This document shows positions 1 through 12,599 of a stretch of DNA of 64,000 nucleotides, piece after piece. Every line of letters starts with the position of its first letter. Within the stretch, counting starts at the first letter, position 1. A model generated the notes under the pieces. The model was not told the DNA's origin and ran no database searches. It worked only from the letters and a program-made list of their open reading frames with translations. Both the position numbers and the translations under genes were made by a program. The DNA is from Euryodendron excelsum (lineage: Eukaryota; Streptophyta; Magnoliopsida; Ericales; Pentaphylacaceae), in NCBI GenBank assembly GCA_033060915.1, contig CM065397.1, forward strand, positions 34,489,501-34,553,500, read 5' to 3'.

Positions 1-940
1 TGAAATATTTTTTATGAAAAAAATATGTGATCTTTATGCTAGTGAAGAGCTTGAAACAAAAGAAGATGATGTATTTGTGATGTGATGGAAAACAAAGGTG
101 AAAGGAAAAAAAAAAAAAAAAGAAGTATGACAAAAAAAGTGATAAAGAAGCAAAGAAAAAGGCAAAAAAAAGAAGAAGAAGTATTGTCATATGAATTGGG
201 AAGTGAAAGTATGTATTTATTGATCATTACATGCCATGATTACATATGTTTTGAGTATTTCACCCTTTCTCTCTCCATACATTTTTCTTCTTCATAGCAA
301 AAGGCCTTAGTTGATCCGAAAGGATACATAAGTTAAAAATTCTTTTGAGTATAAACCATATATGTCAATTCCTTTATTATCACTTTAACTGTGACTATTC
401 TTTCATAGAGTTATGCGAAGTTATATAAACTCACATCTTTGCGATGTTTTATATTGGATTGCTCTTTTGATGTTTTATTTACACTTACTCTTATGATAAG
501 CTTTCTATGGAGACAGTCTTGTGTTCATGTTCTTTTTGAGTGTATGACTAGTAAGAGTTGAATCGAACAATAAAGGATAGAATTGCATGATTTTCAGATA
601 GTTGAGTTATATGTAATTGTTAGTACGCTCTTATGTGACTATTTCTTAGATGCTTTATGCATTTATCTTGCATGATTCACAATTTAGGGAGGATTGAGAG
701 TTTTCTTGAATGGATTTATGTGCCTCATGTATTCTTATTATTTTTCACATGACATGAATAGATGTTTGTGGGTATCATCACTGCAAGTTCTCACGAGACA
801 CCACTCATCCACGAGGAGTAACCTAGGGGCTTAAAGGCTTAGTGCATAGGCTAAATGCACTCGTGACTCCTACAAAAATAGAGATTATCTTTTTGGTTTT
901 TAGTATTTTGCTAGGGACTAGCAAAAAGCTAGTTGAAGGA
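1..940 (+). mobile_element. 3' internal region of an Athila/Tat-type Gypsy retrotransposon
   Basis: AT-rich sequence without a credible long reading frame. Its right end resembles the 3' untranslated part of plant Athila/Tat Gypsy elements: a conserved-looking block around 770-870 with mirrored CACTCATCC and CACTCGTGACTCC words, then GCTAGGGACTAGC, then a degenerate purine stretch ending at 940 just before TGTGATTG. The A-rich run at 100-180 gives short lysine-rich translations that I consider noise. The body of the element lies left of the window. Lineage is from remembered family resemblance, not a search. Confidence 0.5.
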
Positions 941-2257
941 TGTGATTGCGCTCCAAAAGTGAAATTATATGACCTTAACTTTTGCTTTGTTACCCTTAGT
1001 TTATGATTTTATATACCTCTTTAGTTATATTCTAGTACTAATTAAGTCTATTTTACTTGTATAGGAAATGGAGCTAAAAAGGTGCCTACAAGTTGACCAC
1101 TGAAGTGGTCAGACGCCGTCTGGACTATGGATAGACATGTAGAGAGTTCTATTGGTCATTGCGGCGGTCGTCCGAACGCCATTTGGACGTTGAAAGATGG
1201 TTGTTCAGACGATGATAAATGCCTTTGTTTGGTCGTTCGGACGATGGACGAAGTGTTTCTCAAGATTTCATATCTAATCGTTCGGACGTGGAAAAATGCA
1301 CTGTTTTGGTCGTTCAGACGATGACCCAGCACAACTTTGAATTTTTTTGTTTCGTTGTTGGTTTAGAACTCCAAACTTAATTATATATACTTGTAATTAA
1401 ATCCTAAAAAGGGACAACATTTTTCTAGGTTGTAGAAGTAGTTTATAGTCGAAGTTTTCATAGTTTTTCATTCAATTTTCAATTCCTATAATCAGATTGC
1501 TCAGTCTTTCAATAAATTTACATATTTGTGTATCTATAATTCTGATAAGTAGCTAGATTTCATCTTGCGATCAATTGAAGATCATGGATGAACAATAGAG
1601 GTAAATTAGTTTTTAATGTTTAAATCTTTCATTAAATTGAACGTTCTTGATTCTCTATAATCTTGATCTATTGAAAACAAGGGGTTCTTGACTAAGTTCT
1701 TGAGTTGTAATACACAAACTAGGGTTTAGGATTATAGTTACTTGAATCAATAGTATGGACACTTGAAGAAAGTTATTGTAAAATAAGATTCAAGAATCAA
1801 TGGTAGATATTTACGAAAACCTAGATGTTTGATTATTCTTGGCAACAAGTCAATGGTATGCATCTATGATTTTAAACTTGATTTATCCTACATTTGGTTA
1901 TTAAAGAACAATTATTTTTATAGCTAAATCTTCTGAATCAAAGACTCGCAATGTAGTCAATAATTTGAGTTATAAAACACCTCCATTGAAATTTTGAGTG
2001 AAGTGATTGGTTGGATTGATTGGTCTCAAGACTTTTCTTCTATTCATTTCAAACTGTTTTCTTTGTTTGCTTTAGAATAGAAATCAATCTTTTAAAGTAA
2101 TTAATTTTTGGTCATTTAAAAGTAATTGGTGAGATTTTGTTTGTGATTTGAGAGGACTACTTTAGTCTCTTTACATTGTGAAATTGTTCCTAGTGGATCG
2201 ATCTCGAACTTCATTGAGTATTATTACTGCATCACAACCTTACACTGACAGATATCA
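941..2257 (+). repeat. LTR of the Athila/Tat-type Gypsy element
   Basis: Begins TGTGATTGCG right after a polypurine-like stretch and ends near GATATCA; the last 100 bases read like the usual 3' end of plant Gypsy LTRs (GATCGATCTCGAACTT, ATTATTACTGCATCAC). Length is about 1.3 kb. At 1090-1325 it carries five imperfect copies of a GTTCGGACGATG-like word. The right boundary is uncertain between 2257 and 2278. It abuts a Copia LTR missing its own left part, which suggests this element inserted into that LTR, the rest of which would lie left of the window. Confidence 0.55.
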
Positions 2258-2277
2258 ATAACACTATTTTGGAGTGA

Positions 2278-3758
2278 TCAATTAGAAAGATGACTCAAAT
2301 GTCTAATTATGGTGTTTTATAAAGTTTTCGTGAAAAGAATGTTTTCTAGAACAAAAATGAGCTAGAAGGTGACTTATTGAATTTGAAATTTGATATATCG
2401 CAGCTATGAGACAATCAACATTATTTGTCCTTATCTTCTGATCCAAAAGTCCAAATGATTTGATTTTTGCTGCTACTAAAATTAAACCTACATATTTTCC
2501 ATATCTATCTTATATGAAATTTCAAATTCAAATGTTATCTGGATTGAAAAGGAGCATACATTTGACTTAGTGCTGCAGAATTCAAAGATAACATGTAGAG
2601 AGACAACTTGAGTATTTCAGTCATATCTTTTGACTTTGATCTTCAAATGCTTTGATTCTTGAGGATCTGGAAATATGACGTCTATATCTACATTTAATAA
2701 TGGATACAGGTTTTCAAAATCGAACGTTTACTATATGAAAAAAGTTGATGTAAGTCGACATAGCTGTGCAGAAATTCAAATATGCTAACTGGGAGACAAT
2801 CCGAGTAATTTGATCGTAACTTTTGATCTAACCATTGGATCGATATGATTCTTAAAGTTCTGCAAAGCTGACTTCCATGTCTACAACATTTCTATTATAG
2901 CCATTTTCAAATTCGAATTCTATCAAGGGGAAGATCGAGGTGGAAGTGAAGGTATCTTATCTGAAATTTAAAAACCGGTCTGGCAGCAAAGAACTCAATA
3001 GGAAAAAATGTCTTTAATGCTTTCCAATGACTATAAACAGATTTGAAGCTATAATTCTAGCATCATTCTTCTTCTATAAATAAAGATAGACTTGATAAGC
3101 AATTTACAACAACAAGAGCAATAAGAGATTGTGCATCAAAGTGACATTTATCCTACAATGTCTTTGAGAGCTTAATTGTCTTTTATCTTATAATGTTTTG
3201 AGAGCATATATATTATTTGAGAGAATTTATTTGTAAGCAAGGTGATTGTACTCTTATTTTTTCTTCTTGTAAGGAAGAGACTAGCTATGAAAAATAGCTA
3301 GGGGTTGAGTATGACTAACATCTATATAAAAACTAGTTTAAGTGAGGGATCACTTGGCTGGGTGTGACTAGCACATGTGTAAAAACTAGTTGGAAGGGTG
3401 ACTAGGATCTGTGAAAAAAAAAACTAGTTGTAAAGAAGGACTAGGGCCTGGGTTAAAAGGCTAATGGTTGTATCTACAATTTGGATATAGTGCAGAAAAA
3501 TCTCAAGGAAGAAGCCTTAGGGAGTGGACGTATACTTTGAAGTTGAAATCAAACCACGATAAATCTTGGTGTCGTATTCTCTCCTCTCTATCTTTTTTAC
3601 TTTATAGTTTGGATTGTTTGCATTTATTTACAACATATTCTTGGTTGATTAATATTTGTTTGAATATTTAGTTAGAATTTTTAAATCTAAAATTATTTAT
3701 TGAATTATTGTTTAAACCCAATTTACCCCTTCTCTTGGGTTGTCACCTAGACTAACTA
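2278..3758 (+). repeat. Truncated 5' LTR of a SIRE-like Copia element
   Basis: Aligns by eye, with many substitutions, to 5765-7217, including shared blocks ATTTGTCCTTATCTT, CCATTGGATC and the ACTAGTTG-rich stretch near the right end. It ends at ACTAACTA just before a tRNA-iMet primer site. The first roughly 350 bp of the LTR, present in the 3' copy at 5414-5764, are missing because the Gypsy LTR on the left interrupts it. Divergence from the 3' copy is clearly visible, so the element is old. Confidence 0.75.
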
Positions 3759-3759
3759 G

Positions 3760-3770
3760 TGGTATCAGAG
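3760..3770 (+). promoter_or_regulatory. Primer binding site, tRNA-iMet type (Copia)
   Basis: TGGTATCAGAG directly after the 5' LTR is the canonical plant tRNA-iMet primer site for minus-strand DNA synthesis. It fixes the LTR end and the + orientation. Confidence 0.9.
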
Positions 3771-3822
3771 TTTGGGCTCTTATAGTGGACTTAACCGTCT
3801 TAGACTAAATTATAGCAACCAT

Positions 3823-4862
3823 TTTTTGTGCTACATTTGCCAAAGGTCAATCTACCAATAGACCTCTTTTGTTCAATGGCACAAATTATAATTATTGGAA
3901 AGCTAGGATGAGAATTTACATTCAAGCTGTAGATTATGAATTATCGAGAGTTATAGTTAGTGGTCCTAAAATACCAACCAAAACCATAGATGAATAAAAA
4001 GTGCCTAACGAAGGAAGTGAATCGAATGTGAATGACTTAAAAAGTGTTCAAATAAATTCCAAAGCCATGTAACTTACTATATTGTGCTCTTAATACAAAT
4101 GAATTTAATCATGTATCTACTTGTGAATCGGCTAAAGATATTTGAGATAAATTTTGAAGTCACATGTAAGGGGACAAACCAAGTTAAAGAATCTAAGATT
4201 AGTATGCTTGTGCATAAATATGAGTTGTTTCAAATGAATCTTGATGAAACTATTTTTGACATGTTTACTAGATGCACTGATATTATAAATGCTTTAAAAT
4301 GTTTCGGCAAATCTTATACTAATGCTGAGTTGGTGAGAAAGATTCTTAAGTATCTATTAAAGAATTGAGAGCCAAAAGTTACCGCTATACAAGAAGCCAA
4401 AGACCTCACAAATCTTACCATGGATAAGTTATTGGGTTCACTCATGACTCATGAACTTACCATGAATGGTGATGAAGATGAGAAACAAATATCTTGTTTT
4501 GAAATCATCTGTTAAAAATAATGATATTTATGATGATGGAGAAACTACCAATGAAGATGAGGTGCTTGCCATGATCATGAAAAAATTCAAAAGGTTTGTA
4601 GGAAAGAAAAGACAGTAAAAATGTGTCCTCAAAGAAGATGCTATTGTGTGTTATGAATGCAAGAAATCTAGCCACATTAAACCCAAATGTCCAATGCTCA
4701 AGAAGGTAAAAAAGAAGGCCAAAAGAAAAAAAACGTCGTGATATCTTGGAGTGATAGTGAAGAAACCAACTCAAGTGAAGATGAGAGTCACAATAAAGTT
4801 GCCAACCTATGCTTAATAGTAAAAGAAAAATGTGAGGTATGTTACTCTATTGATGTTACATG
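3823..4862 (+). pseudogene. gag: Broken Copia gag (SIRE/UBN2-like)
   Basis: In life this would be the capsid/nucleocapsid polyprotein of a Copia retrotransposon. Visible parts in order: an N-terminal segment reading FNGTNYNYWKARM (about 3875-3915), typical of plant Copia gag; a UBN2-like helical middle at 4190-4470 (SKISMLVHKYELFQMNLDE and the following block); a CCHC knuckle at 4649-4690 with Cys-X2-Cys-X4-His-X4-Cys; and a lysine-rich then acidic serine-rich tail (EETNSSEDES). Several stops and frame changes (for example TAA near 3995) break it, and no clear ATG opens the frame. No protease, integrase or reverse transcriptase follows, so the element is internally deleted or a gag-only derivative. 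Confidence 0.75.
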
Positions 4863-5413
4863 ATAGAGAAAAGAAAACTTTAATATATATATGTGTGTGT
4901 GTATTTATTTTTTATTATTTAAAAAAATTGTGACATACTTTGAATTGTTTTGAAAGTTATACATATGAATTTACTTATACTTAATTCCATGTTTTTTTTT
5001 TTCATGCATTTCTTAATATTGAAAAGGGGAGAAATATATAATGTTGTGATTTATAAAGCATGTTTGGTATTGAATTGAATATGTCTTGCATGTATGATAT
5101 ACATTGAGTATATTTTATGGATGACAAAAGAAAATATATATGTCGTTATATTCTATGGAATTTTATCAGTTTTATTCATGATTATTTTTTTTTTTATGAT
5201 AACAAAAGGGGAGAATATATTGATTGATATTGAATTCTATAATATATGAGTTTAAAGAGAACATGCATTGGTTGAGGAGGAGTTTTGATGATAAATCTCT
5301 CTATTATATTATTTCTTCATTAAACTTGAAATATTTATGAAAACATTTATTTTGCTTGAAGAGATTTTATGAGGTAAATTAATCAAAGGTTGTTGTCATA
5401 AGAAAGGGAGAGA
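4863..5413 (+). other. 3' internal non-coding region with repeated polypurine motifs
   Basis: No coding potential. Three purine blocks of the form AAAAGGGGAGA or AAAGGGAGAGA occur near 5022, 5204 and 5402, the first two preceded by T-runs. Multiple polypurine-like copies between pol and the 3' LTR are a hallmark I associate with SIRE-type Copia elements; the last (5402-5413) is adjacent to the 3' LTR and is the likely functional tract. Confidence 0.55.
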
Positions 5414-7217
5414 TTATTAGCCCTAAGTTTATTCATATGGAATTTTATATACAGTTTTGATAATAACTTTAATTTATAAATGTTTTTTTGATTAAATATA
5501 TTCAATACTTTTAATCTTTGGTATAGTTGTTGCAATAAAGTTTTGCAAGATTATGAAGCACTTGAAAGAGAGATCAAGACTTAGAAAGTAATATCCAAAT
5601 CCTTAAGAATCATGTTTTAAAGAAACTTGATTCAAGGAAGAAAATTAGAGGACGTAATTTTCTTTTAATGTTGAAAATTTGATGAAACTATGTCCTATGA
5701 CACAACCACAGTATTTTGTCCATATTTTTTGATCCAACTGTTTGATTGATCTTATTCTTATGAAATTAAAAAGAAAACTCAAATTTATAATTATGGGATT
5801 CTATAAAGTTTTCATGAAAAGGGAATTTGCTTGAATGAAAATAAGTTAGAAGATGACTTATTGGATTTGAAATTCGATATACGACAGCTAAGACAGTCAA
5901 CATTATTTGTCCTTATCTTTTGATCCAAAAGTTTAAATGATTTGATTCTTACGGCTACTGAAATAAAATTGACATATCTACCATATCTCTCGAATATGAA
6001 ATTTGAAATTCGAATGTTATTTGCATGAAAAAAGAGCATACATCTGACTTAGTGCTGCAGAAATTCAATGATGACAGCTAGATAGACAACCTGAGTATTT
6101 TATTTATATCTTTTGACTCTAATCTTCAAATTCTTTTATTCTTGAGTATCTGGAAAAATATAACATCCATATCTACATTTCATATCTTATAGAGATTTTC
6201 AAAATTGAACGTTTTCTATATGAAAAAGCTGATGGAAGTTAACATAGCTGTGCAAAAATTTAAATATGCTAATTGGAAGATAGTTCAAGTAATTTGATCA
6301 TAACTTTTGATCTGACCATTGGATCAACATGATTCTTAAGGCTCTGTAAAGATGACTTCCATGTCTACAACGTTTCTCTTGTAGCCATATTTAAATTTGA
6401 ATTCAATCAAGGATGAAATCAAGATGGAAGTGCAGGCATCTGATTTGAAATTTAAAAACCGGTCTGGCAGCAAGTAGTTTAACGGGAAGAAATGTCTTCA
6501 ATGCTCTCCAACAAATATAAACAGATTTGAAGCTACAAATCTAGCATCATTCTTCATCTATAAATAGAGATATACTTGATGAGCAATTTACAACAACAAA
6601 AGCAATAAGAGATTGTGCATCAAAGTGATATTCATCCTACAAAATCTTTAAGATCATAATTGTCTTTTATCTTGTAATGTTTTGAGATCTTCACTAGCAT
6701 ATATATTCTTTGATAGAATTTATTTGTACGCAAGAGTTGTTGTACTCTTGTTTTCTCTTGTAAGGGATAGACTGGCTAGGAAAAATAGCTAGGGTTTGGG
6801 TGTGACTAACATTTGTATAAAAACTAGTTGGAGTGAGGAATCACTTCGTTGGGTGTGACTAGCACCTGTGTTAAAAAAAAAAAAAACTAATTGTAAAGGA
6901 GGACTAGCGTCTAGGTTAAAAGACTAGTAGCTCTATTTACGATTTGGATATAGTAGAGAAAAATCTCAAGGAATAAGTCTTGGGGAGTGGACGTAGATTT
7001 TGAAGTGAAGTCGAACCACAATAAATCTTGGTGTCGTATTCTCTTCTCTCAATCTCCTTTACTTTATAGTTTGAATTGCATGCATTTATTTACAACATAT
7101 TATTACTTTATTAATATTTGTTTGAATATTTAGTTAGAATTTTTATATCTGAAATTATTTGTTGAATTATTATTTAAACCCAATTGACGCTCCCTTGGGT
7201 TGCCACATGGACTACCA
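5414..7217 (+). repeat. 3' LTR of the SIRE-like Copia element
   Basis: Starts after the polypurine tract (TTATTAGCCC) and ends at ACTACCA. From 5765 onward it matches the truncated 5' LTR at 2278-3758. It keeps tandem-like words around ACTAGTTG near 6780-6900. Its first 350 bp have no partner in the window. About 1.8 kb long, with no reading frame of note. Confidence 0.7.
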
Positions 7218-7806
7218 GGAACCACCCAACAAGCAATTAAAAAATGAATCTAAGAAGAAATCATGGGCATTGCTTGATGGTCCCATGCATTCAACTCCAA
7301 AAAAGCTCAAAACCAATATCCATATGGGCAGAGATAATGAAATTCGAAATAAACGTACTGATGATCACTATCAAATTTGTCATTAATTTATCCTCATATC
7401 ACAATTAGGCTTGGTCGTACATGTATCGTAAGTGTGGTAATTTATTGGACCAAAAATAGTAGATAATAGTTACAATAGTAAAATTATAAAGAAAGAAGCC
7501 ATGGCATCTCGTTACACGTAATTGCAAGTTTCCAAAGCAGCACAAAAATATATATATATAATATGTACATATATATATTCTTCCCCTGTTTTTTGTTAAT
7601 TGCAAAATACAACTAATGGCAAATTTATTTCACCTTTAGAGTGTAAATATAATATTTTGGGCCTTAAATTATATTTATATACTATGGATGGGCTTGGAAA
7701 TTTTGGTTGATTATCATAGAGGGATTTTCCTGTGCTATCGTTTAGATTTTTGAATATTTGTTTTTCCTCCTATTGCTATGTTTGGATTTTTGAATTACAA
7801 GAAAGC
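7218..7806. other. Unassigned AT-rich spacer
   Basis: No recognisable gene or element. It contains an AT dinucleotide-rich stretch around 7545-7580. It may be the original host DNA that flanked the Copia insertion, but no target duplication can be checked because the left Copia end is missing. Confidence 0.4.
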
Positions 7807-7890
7807 TGTCGCGCCCCAATTTTTCGTACTAAAAAAAACAAGTAAGTAAAACACAGTGTTTTTTCATTAGAACTTATCCTCCTATAAGGA
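7807..7890 (-). repeat. 84-bp terminal fragment of a giant Tat-like LTR
   Basis: Starts TGTCGCGCCCC and follows the first 84 bp of LTR A (from 7891) with substitutions and an A-rich change. It lies immediately before the TGTCGCGCC terminus of LTR A. The simplest reading is that the outer array inserted 84 bp inside an older LTR of the same family; a local tandem duplication is the alternative. Confidence 0.7.
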
Positions 7891-10810
7891 TGTCGCGCCT
7901 AGATTTTTCGCACTCAAGGAATACACACACAAGCGGGAAAAATACTGTACTCTCTTGTTAGAACTCATCCTCCTAGAAGAATGAGTGCAACTACGTTTGA
8001 ATTGAAAATTGATTTGAATAAAGGGCTTTTGGAAAATAATTTGGAGTTGCCACCTAACTTGATTATGGTGAGTTAAGTCACCCAAAAACTAAGCACAATC
8101 TAAAGACTACACTTAGGGTTTTTGAAAACAATTTTGAAAATACCTCCTCAAGAGAAGGTTTTTAAGAAAACAGGTTGTTTAGCAACCTTTAGAAAATATT
8201 TAATCCCTTTTTCGAAAATAACTCCATTTGGTCTTTGAAAATAGTGATTCTAGGTTCGGAGGTTGGTTACGTGTAAGAAAGACGTACTAAGCCATCACCC
8301 TACCCCGCCCTTCCAGTACCTACATGTCTATTCACCCTAGATTAACCGATTAAAGTCTTGAATTAATATGTGTCCGCAACTATCCACTTTAAAAAAGAAT
8401 TTTTAAAAGAATGATGCATGATATGTAAGTGCAATAAAAGAGTTTAAGTTTAAAAATATACTTGGAAAAGAAATTTATGATTTGAAAAGAAGAGTTGAGT
8501 TTCGAAAGAAGAGTTTTAGAAATTAAAAATAGGGATTTGAAAATAGATTCTTAGAATTAGAAATTTGAAATAGACTATGGAATTGGAAACTTGAAGAAGA
8601 TTGTGGAATTAGAAATTTAAAGAAAGTTATGACCGCACCCATGAGGGTTGCCTATGTATCCCTTTTGAGGAATCAGGTCAGTTGTAGTTCAGACAAGAGT
8701 CCAATTGAAAGTAGAAAATTTGATTGGAAAAAAAAATTGAGTTGAAATTCGAATTGGAAGATTAAGAAATTTGAACTTTGATTGGAAGATTTGAAGAAAT
8801 TGGTTTTAGGAAACCTAAACCTAGGAAAGATGGAACTTAGGAAAGATTTTGAGGTTCAAGAAAGATTGGACTTGTTTTGGAAAAATGGAGATTTAGGAAA
8901 GGTTCAAATTAGGAAATGTTCAAAATAGGAAAGTTCAGTTTTAGGAATGTTTCATTTTAAGAAAGGTTTTGAAATAAGAAAGGTTTGGAAATGTATGGAA
9001 TAAGGAAGGGTTGGAATTAGGAAGATTAAGAAGCTTAAAGTCTAAGGAAAGATTTGAAAGTTTAAGTTTTGAAAACTTAATATTTAGGAAAGTATGAGAT
9101 TAGGAAGGATTGGAATTAAGAAAGAATTGCATTAAGAAGGATTGAAATTAAGAAAGAATTAGATTAGCAAGGATTGGGATTAGGAAATATTTGGATTTTG
9201 TTTCTAAGAAAGAGATGATTTGATTTTGTTTCCAAAAACGGATGATTGGATACAGTTTCCTAAATGGGAAGATTGGATTTGGTTTCCTAAAGAAAAGATT
9301 GGATTTGACATGGAATTGGAAAGATGAAGTTTTTAGAAATCCTAGATTTTGGGGTAGAAAATAAGATTTGAAAACCTAAAGTTTGAGGCCAAAATAGGAA
9401 ATTGGGAATTATGTTTTTGAAAAAAAAATTAGGGTTTCCTAATCATGGCTCTAGGGTTTAACTTAGACTCCAATAAAATAGATTTTGGAAAGTGAATTTT
9501 GGAAAAGAAGATTTTTGGAAGGAGGTCTAAAAAAAAGGAGTTTTTAGAAAGTATGCTTGGAAAGAGAGTTTTTGGAAAAATATTTTTGGAAAGAGTTTTG
9601 AGGAAGGAGATTTTTGAAAAGAGTTGTTAGGAAGGAAACTTAGTGAGTGTTTTTAGAAATGAATTTTGAAGAGAGTTTTTTGGAAAGGGGTTTGAAAAGA
9701 GTTTTTAGGAAAGTGAATTTTGAAGATAGCTTTTTGGAAAAGAGTTTTTAAGAAGTTAAGTTTTTGAAGGGAATATTTAGAAAACAATTTTGGAAAGGAG
9801 ATTGGAGAGAGTTTTTTGGAAAATGTATTGGAGAAGAGATTTTAGAAAGTAGATGTAAAAAGAGATCTTGGAGAGGATTTAAAGAGAGGTTTTGAAAAGT
9901 AAGTTTAAAAAGAGATTTTAAAAAGGATTTGAATGTAGACTTTTGCAAGCCACTAAAAATATCTCATTTTCCTAAAATAATTCTAGCCATAAGAAGGTTA
10001 GAACCATTCTAGGATTGTTGTTTTGAAAACAACGAGGACTTGAAAATATGGACCATATTGGTCACTTTAAATGTAACACTTTCCTAAAGCAACTTTAACC
10101 ATGAAAAGGCTAGAATCACCTTAGGATTGTGATTTTGAAAAATAAGTTTTGAAGAAGAAAATTTTAATGCAAGTTTTGAAAACAAGTTTAAAAAATGAAT
10201 TTTGGAGAGATGCATGATCATGATATACACAATGCAAGTTGGAGTCGTGAACATACAAGGTTAAAGGCTTCACCAGATAATCAAGGAGGCCGAACCCACG
10301 TGGTCTCCAGCTTGACTAAGAGAAAGCCCCCGAAACAGTGACTTTCAATAGCCTAATCCTGCACATGGACCAGGGAGTCCCTTGTTTCAAGCATACAAGA
10401 AAGGAGGGAAGAAGATGGGGGATTAAAACAGAAGAAAACCTAAGTGGGTTAGGAGAGAGAAAAGAGAGGGGGGAATTGAGTAAACGTAAATAGGAAGCCT
10501 ACCTTGTGTATTCTTTTATTTGCTTTGCTTTATTTGCTTTGTTCTACTTCGATCTTCGCTTTGCTTTGTGTCGGTCTTCGAGAGCTTGCTTGGATCTTCG
10601 GGAACTTCGGAGTTGCAGCACTTCAAGTCTTTAATGGAGGCTTTGGAAGCTAGTATAGGAGTGTATATATATTAGGGTTTAGTGTATGGGGGCTAGGGTT
10701 TGGAAAACCTAAAGAAGACTAGGGTTTGGGGAGGCTACGAGCTTTTTGTATCGAAGAAAAGTGTTTTTAGACTAAGTATGCAGACCATTTTTCACACTGG
10801 AAGAGGCTCT

Positions 10811-10820
10811 GTATTTATAG
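10811..10820 (-). promoter_or_regulatory. TATA box of LTR A
   Basis: The minus strand reads CTATAAATAC followed by AGAGCC. The same sequence is kept at the equivalent place in LTRs B, D and E. It lies about 1.55 kb into the LTR and predicts a transcript starting near 10785 running leftwards. Confidence 0.7.
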
Positions 10821-10844
10821 ATAGAGGATTGGCTTGGTATCTAT

Positions 10845-10941
10845 TGCAGTGGCGCCAAGCAAAATTTATTTCTAGCGCCACTAGGAGTGGTGCCAGGCCA
10901 AATTTTGGCTTGGCGCCACTACTAGTGGTTCCAGCCACTTT
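10845..10941. promoter_or_regulatory. GGCGCC-type palindrome cluster upstream of the TATA box, LTR A
   Basis: Several GGCGCCA / TGGCGCC words and partly decayed dyads (CGCCACTAGGAGTGG; GGCGCCACTACTAGTGG) lie within 130 bp upstream of the TATA box. The intact versions are in LTRs B and C. Confidence 0.55.
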
Positions 10942-12359
10942 GGAAAGTTTGAAGGTTGGCAAGCAACGTATCTTCAGAAGATTTGGACGCCTGTACTAAT
11001 GACTACCATGTAATTTTTAGCCTGACTTTACTAAGAGTAGCTTTAGAAAATTCAGGAATGATTTGAAAGGCCGGGAATGGCCTGGAAGGTCAAAAATGGA
11101 CAAGAACCCCTAAAGTAAAGTCTCAGGAGTAATAGACTTGAAGAATGATGCCAAGATGTGACGAAGGGGTTGACCAGGCCATTAGGGACAAAATGGTCAA
11201 TTGGACCGAAAAGCTACCGAGATGGACTCGAAATTTCCTAGAAGAAGACTGGAAGCTTGGAAACATTAGCTAGAATATTCAAGGAGGCTACCGGTTTGAT
11301 ATCCAGAGCCGGTGTGGTTAAAAAAGAAAAATGACCCATCAAGGGCAAAATAGTCATTTTGCACCGGGCTTGCTAGAACTAACTCAGAATGACCTAGAAA
11401 TGTATTGGAAGGGCAGGGATACTATCAGAAACATCTTTGGGAGGTTATCAGTTTGATACCCAAAGCCGGTATGGTTCAAAGGGTGCTCGGATGCCTAGGG
11501 GCAAAACAGTCATCTTGACTAGAATGGCTCGGAATTGGCCCGAAACAAATTGGAAGGCACCTAATCATGCCGGATTGTCTTTAAGATAATTTTAGAAGGG
11601 TTGACTTATCGTTCTGAGGACTTAGGTACTTTCTCAAAAAACGTGCTAGAAATGGCCCTAGGGGCAATTTGGTCATTTTTCACCGGAGTGGGCTAGCAAG
11701 CACTAGTTTGCGAGTGTTTCCATCATATAAGGGTTTGTTGACAATTCCCTATATTGACCTATTTACGAGTGTTTCTGTCACTTTGACGGTTGCGATGTTT
11801 ACGAGTAATTTCGTTACTCTAACGGGTCGCAATCATTCTAAAGACTGCCTAATCTCTAGAAGCTGCTAGGTGGACTTAGCGCCTGAGGAATCAACTTTCT
11901 CGAAAGGTGTGCCAGAATAGACATTACTTCATTGGTGGGCTAGCAGGCGCCAAAGGTGGACCGTTCTACCATCTTAGGGACTTGGGGTCTCGCCCCGGTC
12001 GACAGGTTTGAAGGGACTTACCGTTCCGAAGAGTTTCTTCAAAAACGTACCGGACAGGATGTACTTACCGCCTCGAGGAATCAACTTTCTCAAGTGTGCC
12101 TTTAATTGGAATTGAAATTGAACCGGAAAAGGAAACTTATCGTCTTTGAGAAGATGTGCCCACTAGAATTGGACCGAATAATGCCCCCGAGGGCATTTTG
12201 ATAATTTTGCCTCTATTTGGGCCCGAAGGGCCTGTAAAACAATTGATTGACGAGATTAGACTTGAAAAATTGAGTAGACTCAGAACATGTTCATATTAAC
12301 TTAAATACAAGTCTGGACAGACTAGAGACTGCCAAGCAGCCAAAAATGGGATGCTTACA

Positions 12360-12374
12360 GCTGCTCCTCTTTTA
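12360..12374 (-). promoter_or_regulatory. Polypurine tract next to LTR A
   Basis: The minus strand reads TAAAAGAGGAGCAGC directly before TGTAAGCATCCC. This is the plus-strand primer site of the element; other copies read AAAAAGAGGGGCAGC. Confidence 0.8.
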
Positions 12375-12599
12375 ATGTCTTTGCTTGTTAAAGATAGAAA
12401 ACGATAGAGTAAGAGTCCCATATTGACGTGAGGCAGTCGAAGGGACAAACTTTGGAAATTTTTGAAAACGGGAGCTTGAAAATGGATATTGGGGCCCAAA
12501 AGGCCTCTAAAATCGAATTTTGGCCAAAAAAATGGCAAAGTTGCCCAGAATTTGGAGCTAGCGCCACTAGCAGTAGCTCCTTTGGAGGAATTGGCTTGG

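Larger units (their letters stand above)
7891..12359 (-). repeat. LTR A (4.47 kb), 3' LTR of the outer array
   Basis: On the minus strand it starts TGTAAGCATCCC at 12359 and ends GGCGCGACA at 7891. Its 5' boundary is set by the adjacent polypurine tract at 12360. By position of the TATA box, U3 is about 12359-10790 and R plus U5 about 10790-7891. The stretch 8400-9950 is a C-poor, purine-rich field of degenerate GGAAAG and TTTTGGAAAG repeats. It lacks the 81-bp tandem array of element 2, having one unit-like region near 12070-12170. No coding sequence is seen. Confidence 0.85.

Noticed and set aside
82..297. Lysine-rich 71-codon frame near the left end
   Set aside because: Product of an A-rich low-complexity run in an element 3' region.
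7159..7386. 75-codon frame spanning the Copia LTR end and spacer
   Set aside because: It crosses the LTR boundary at 7217 and has no family resemblance.
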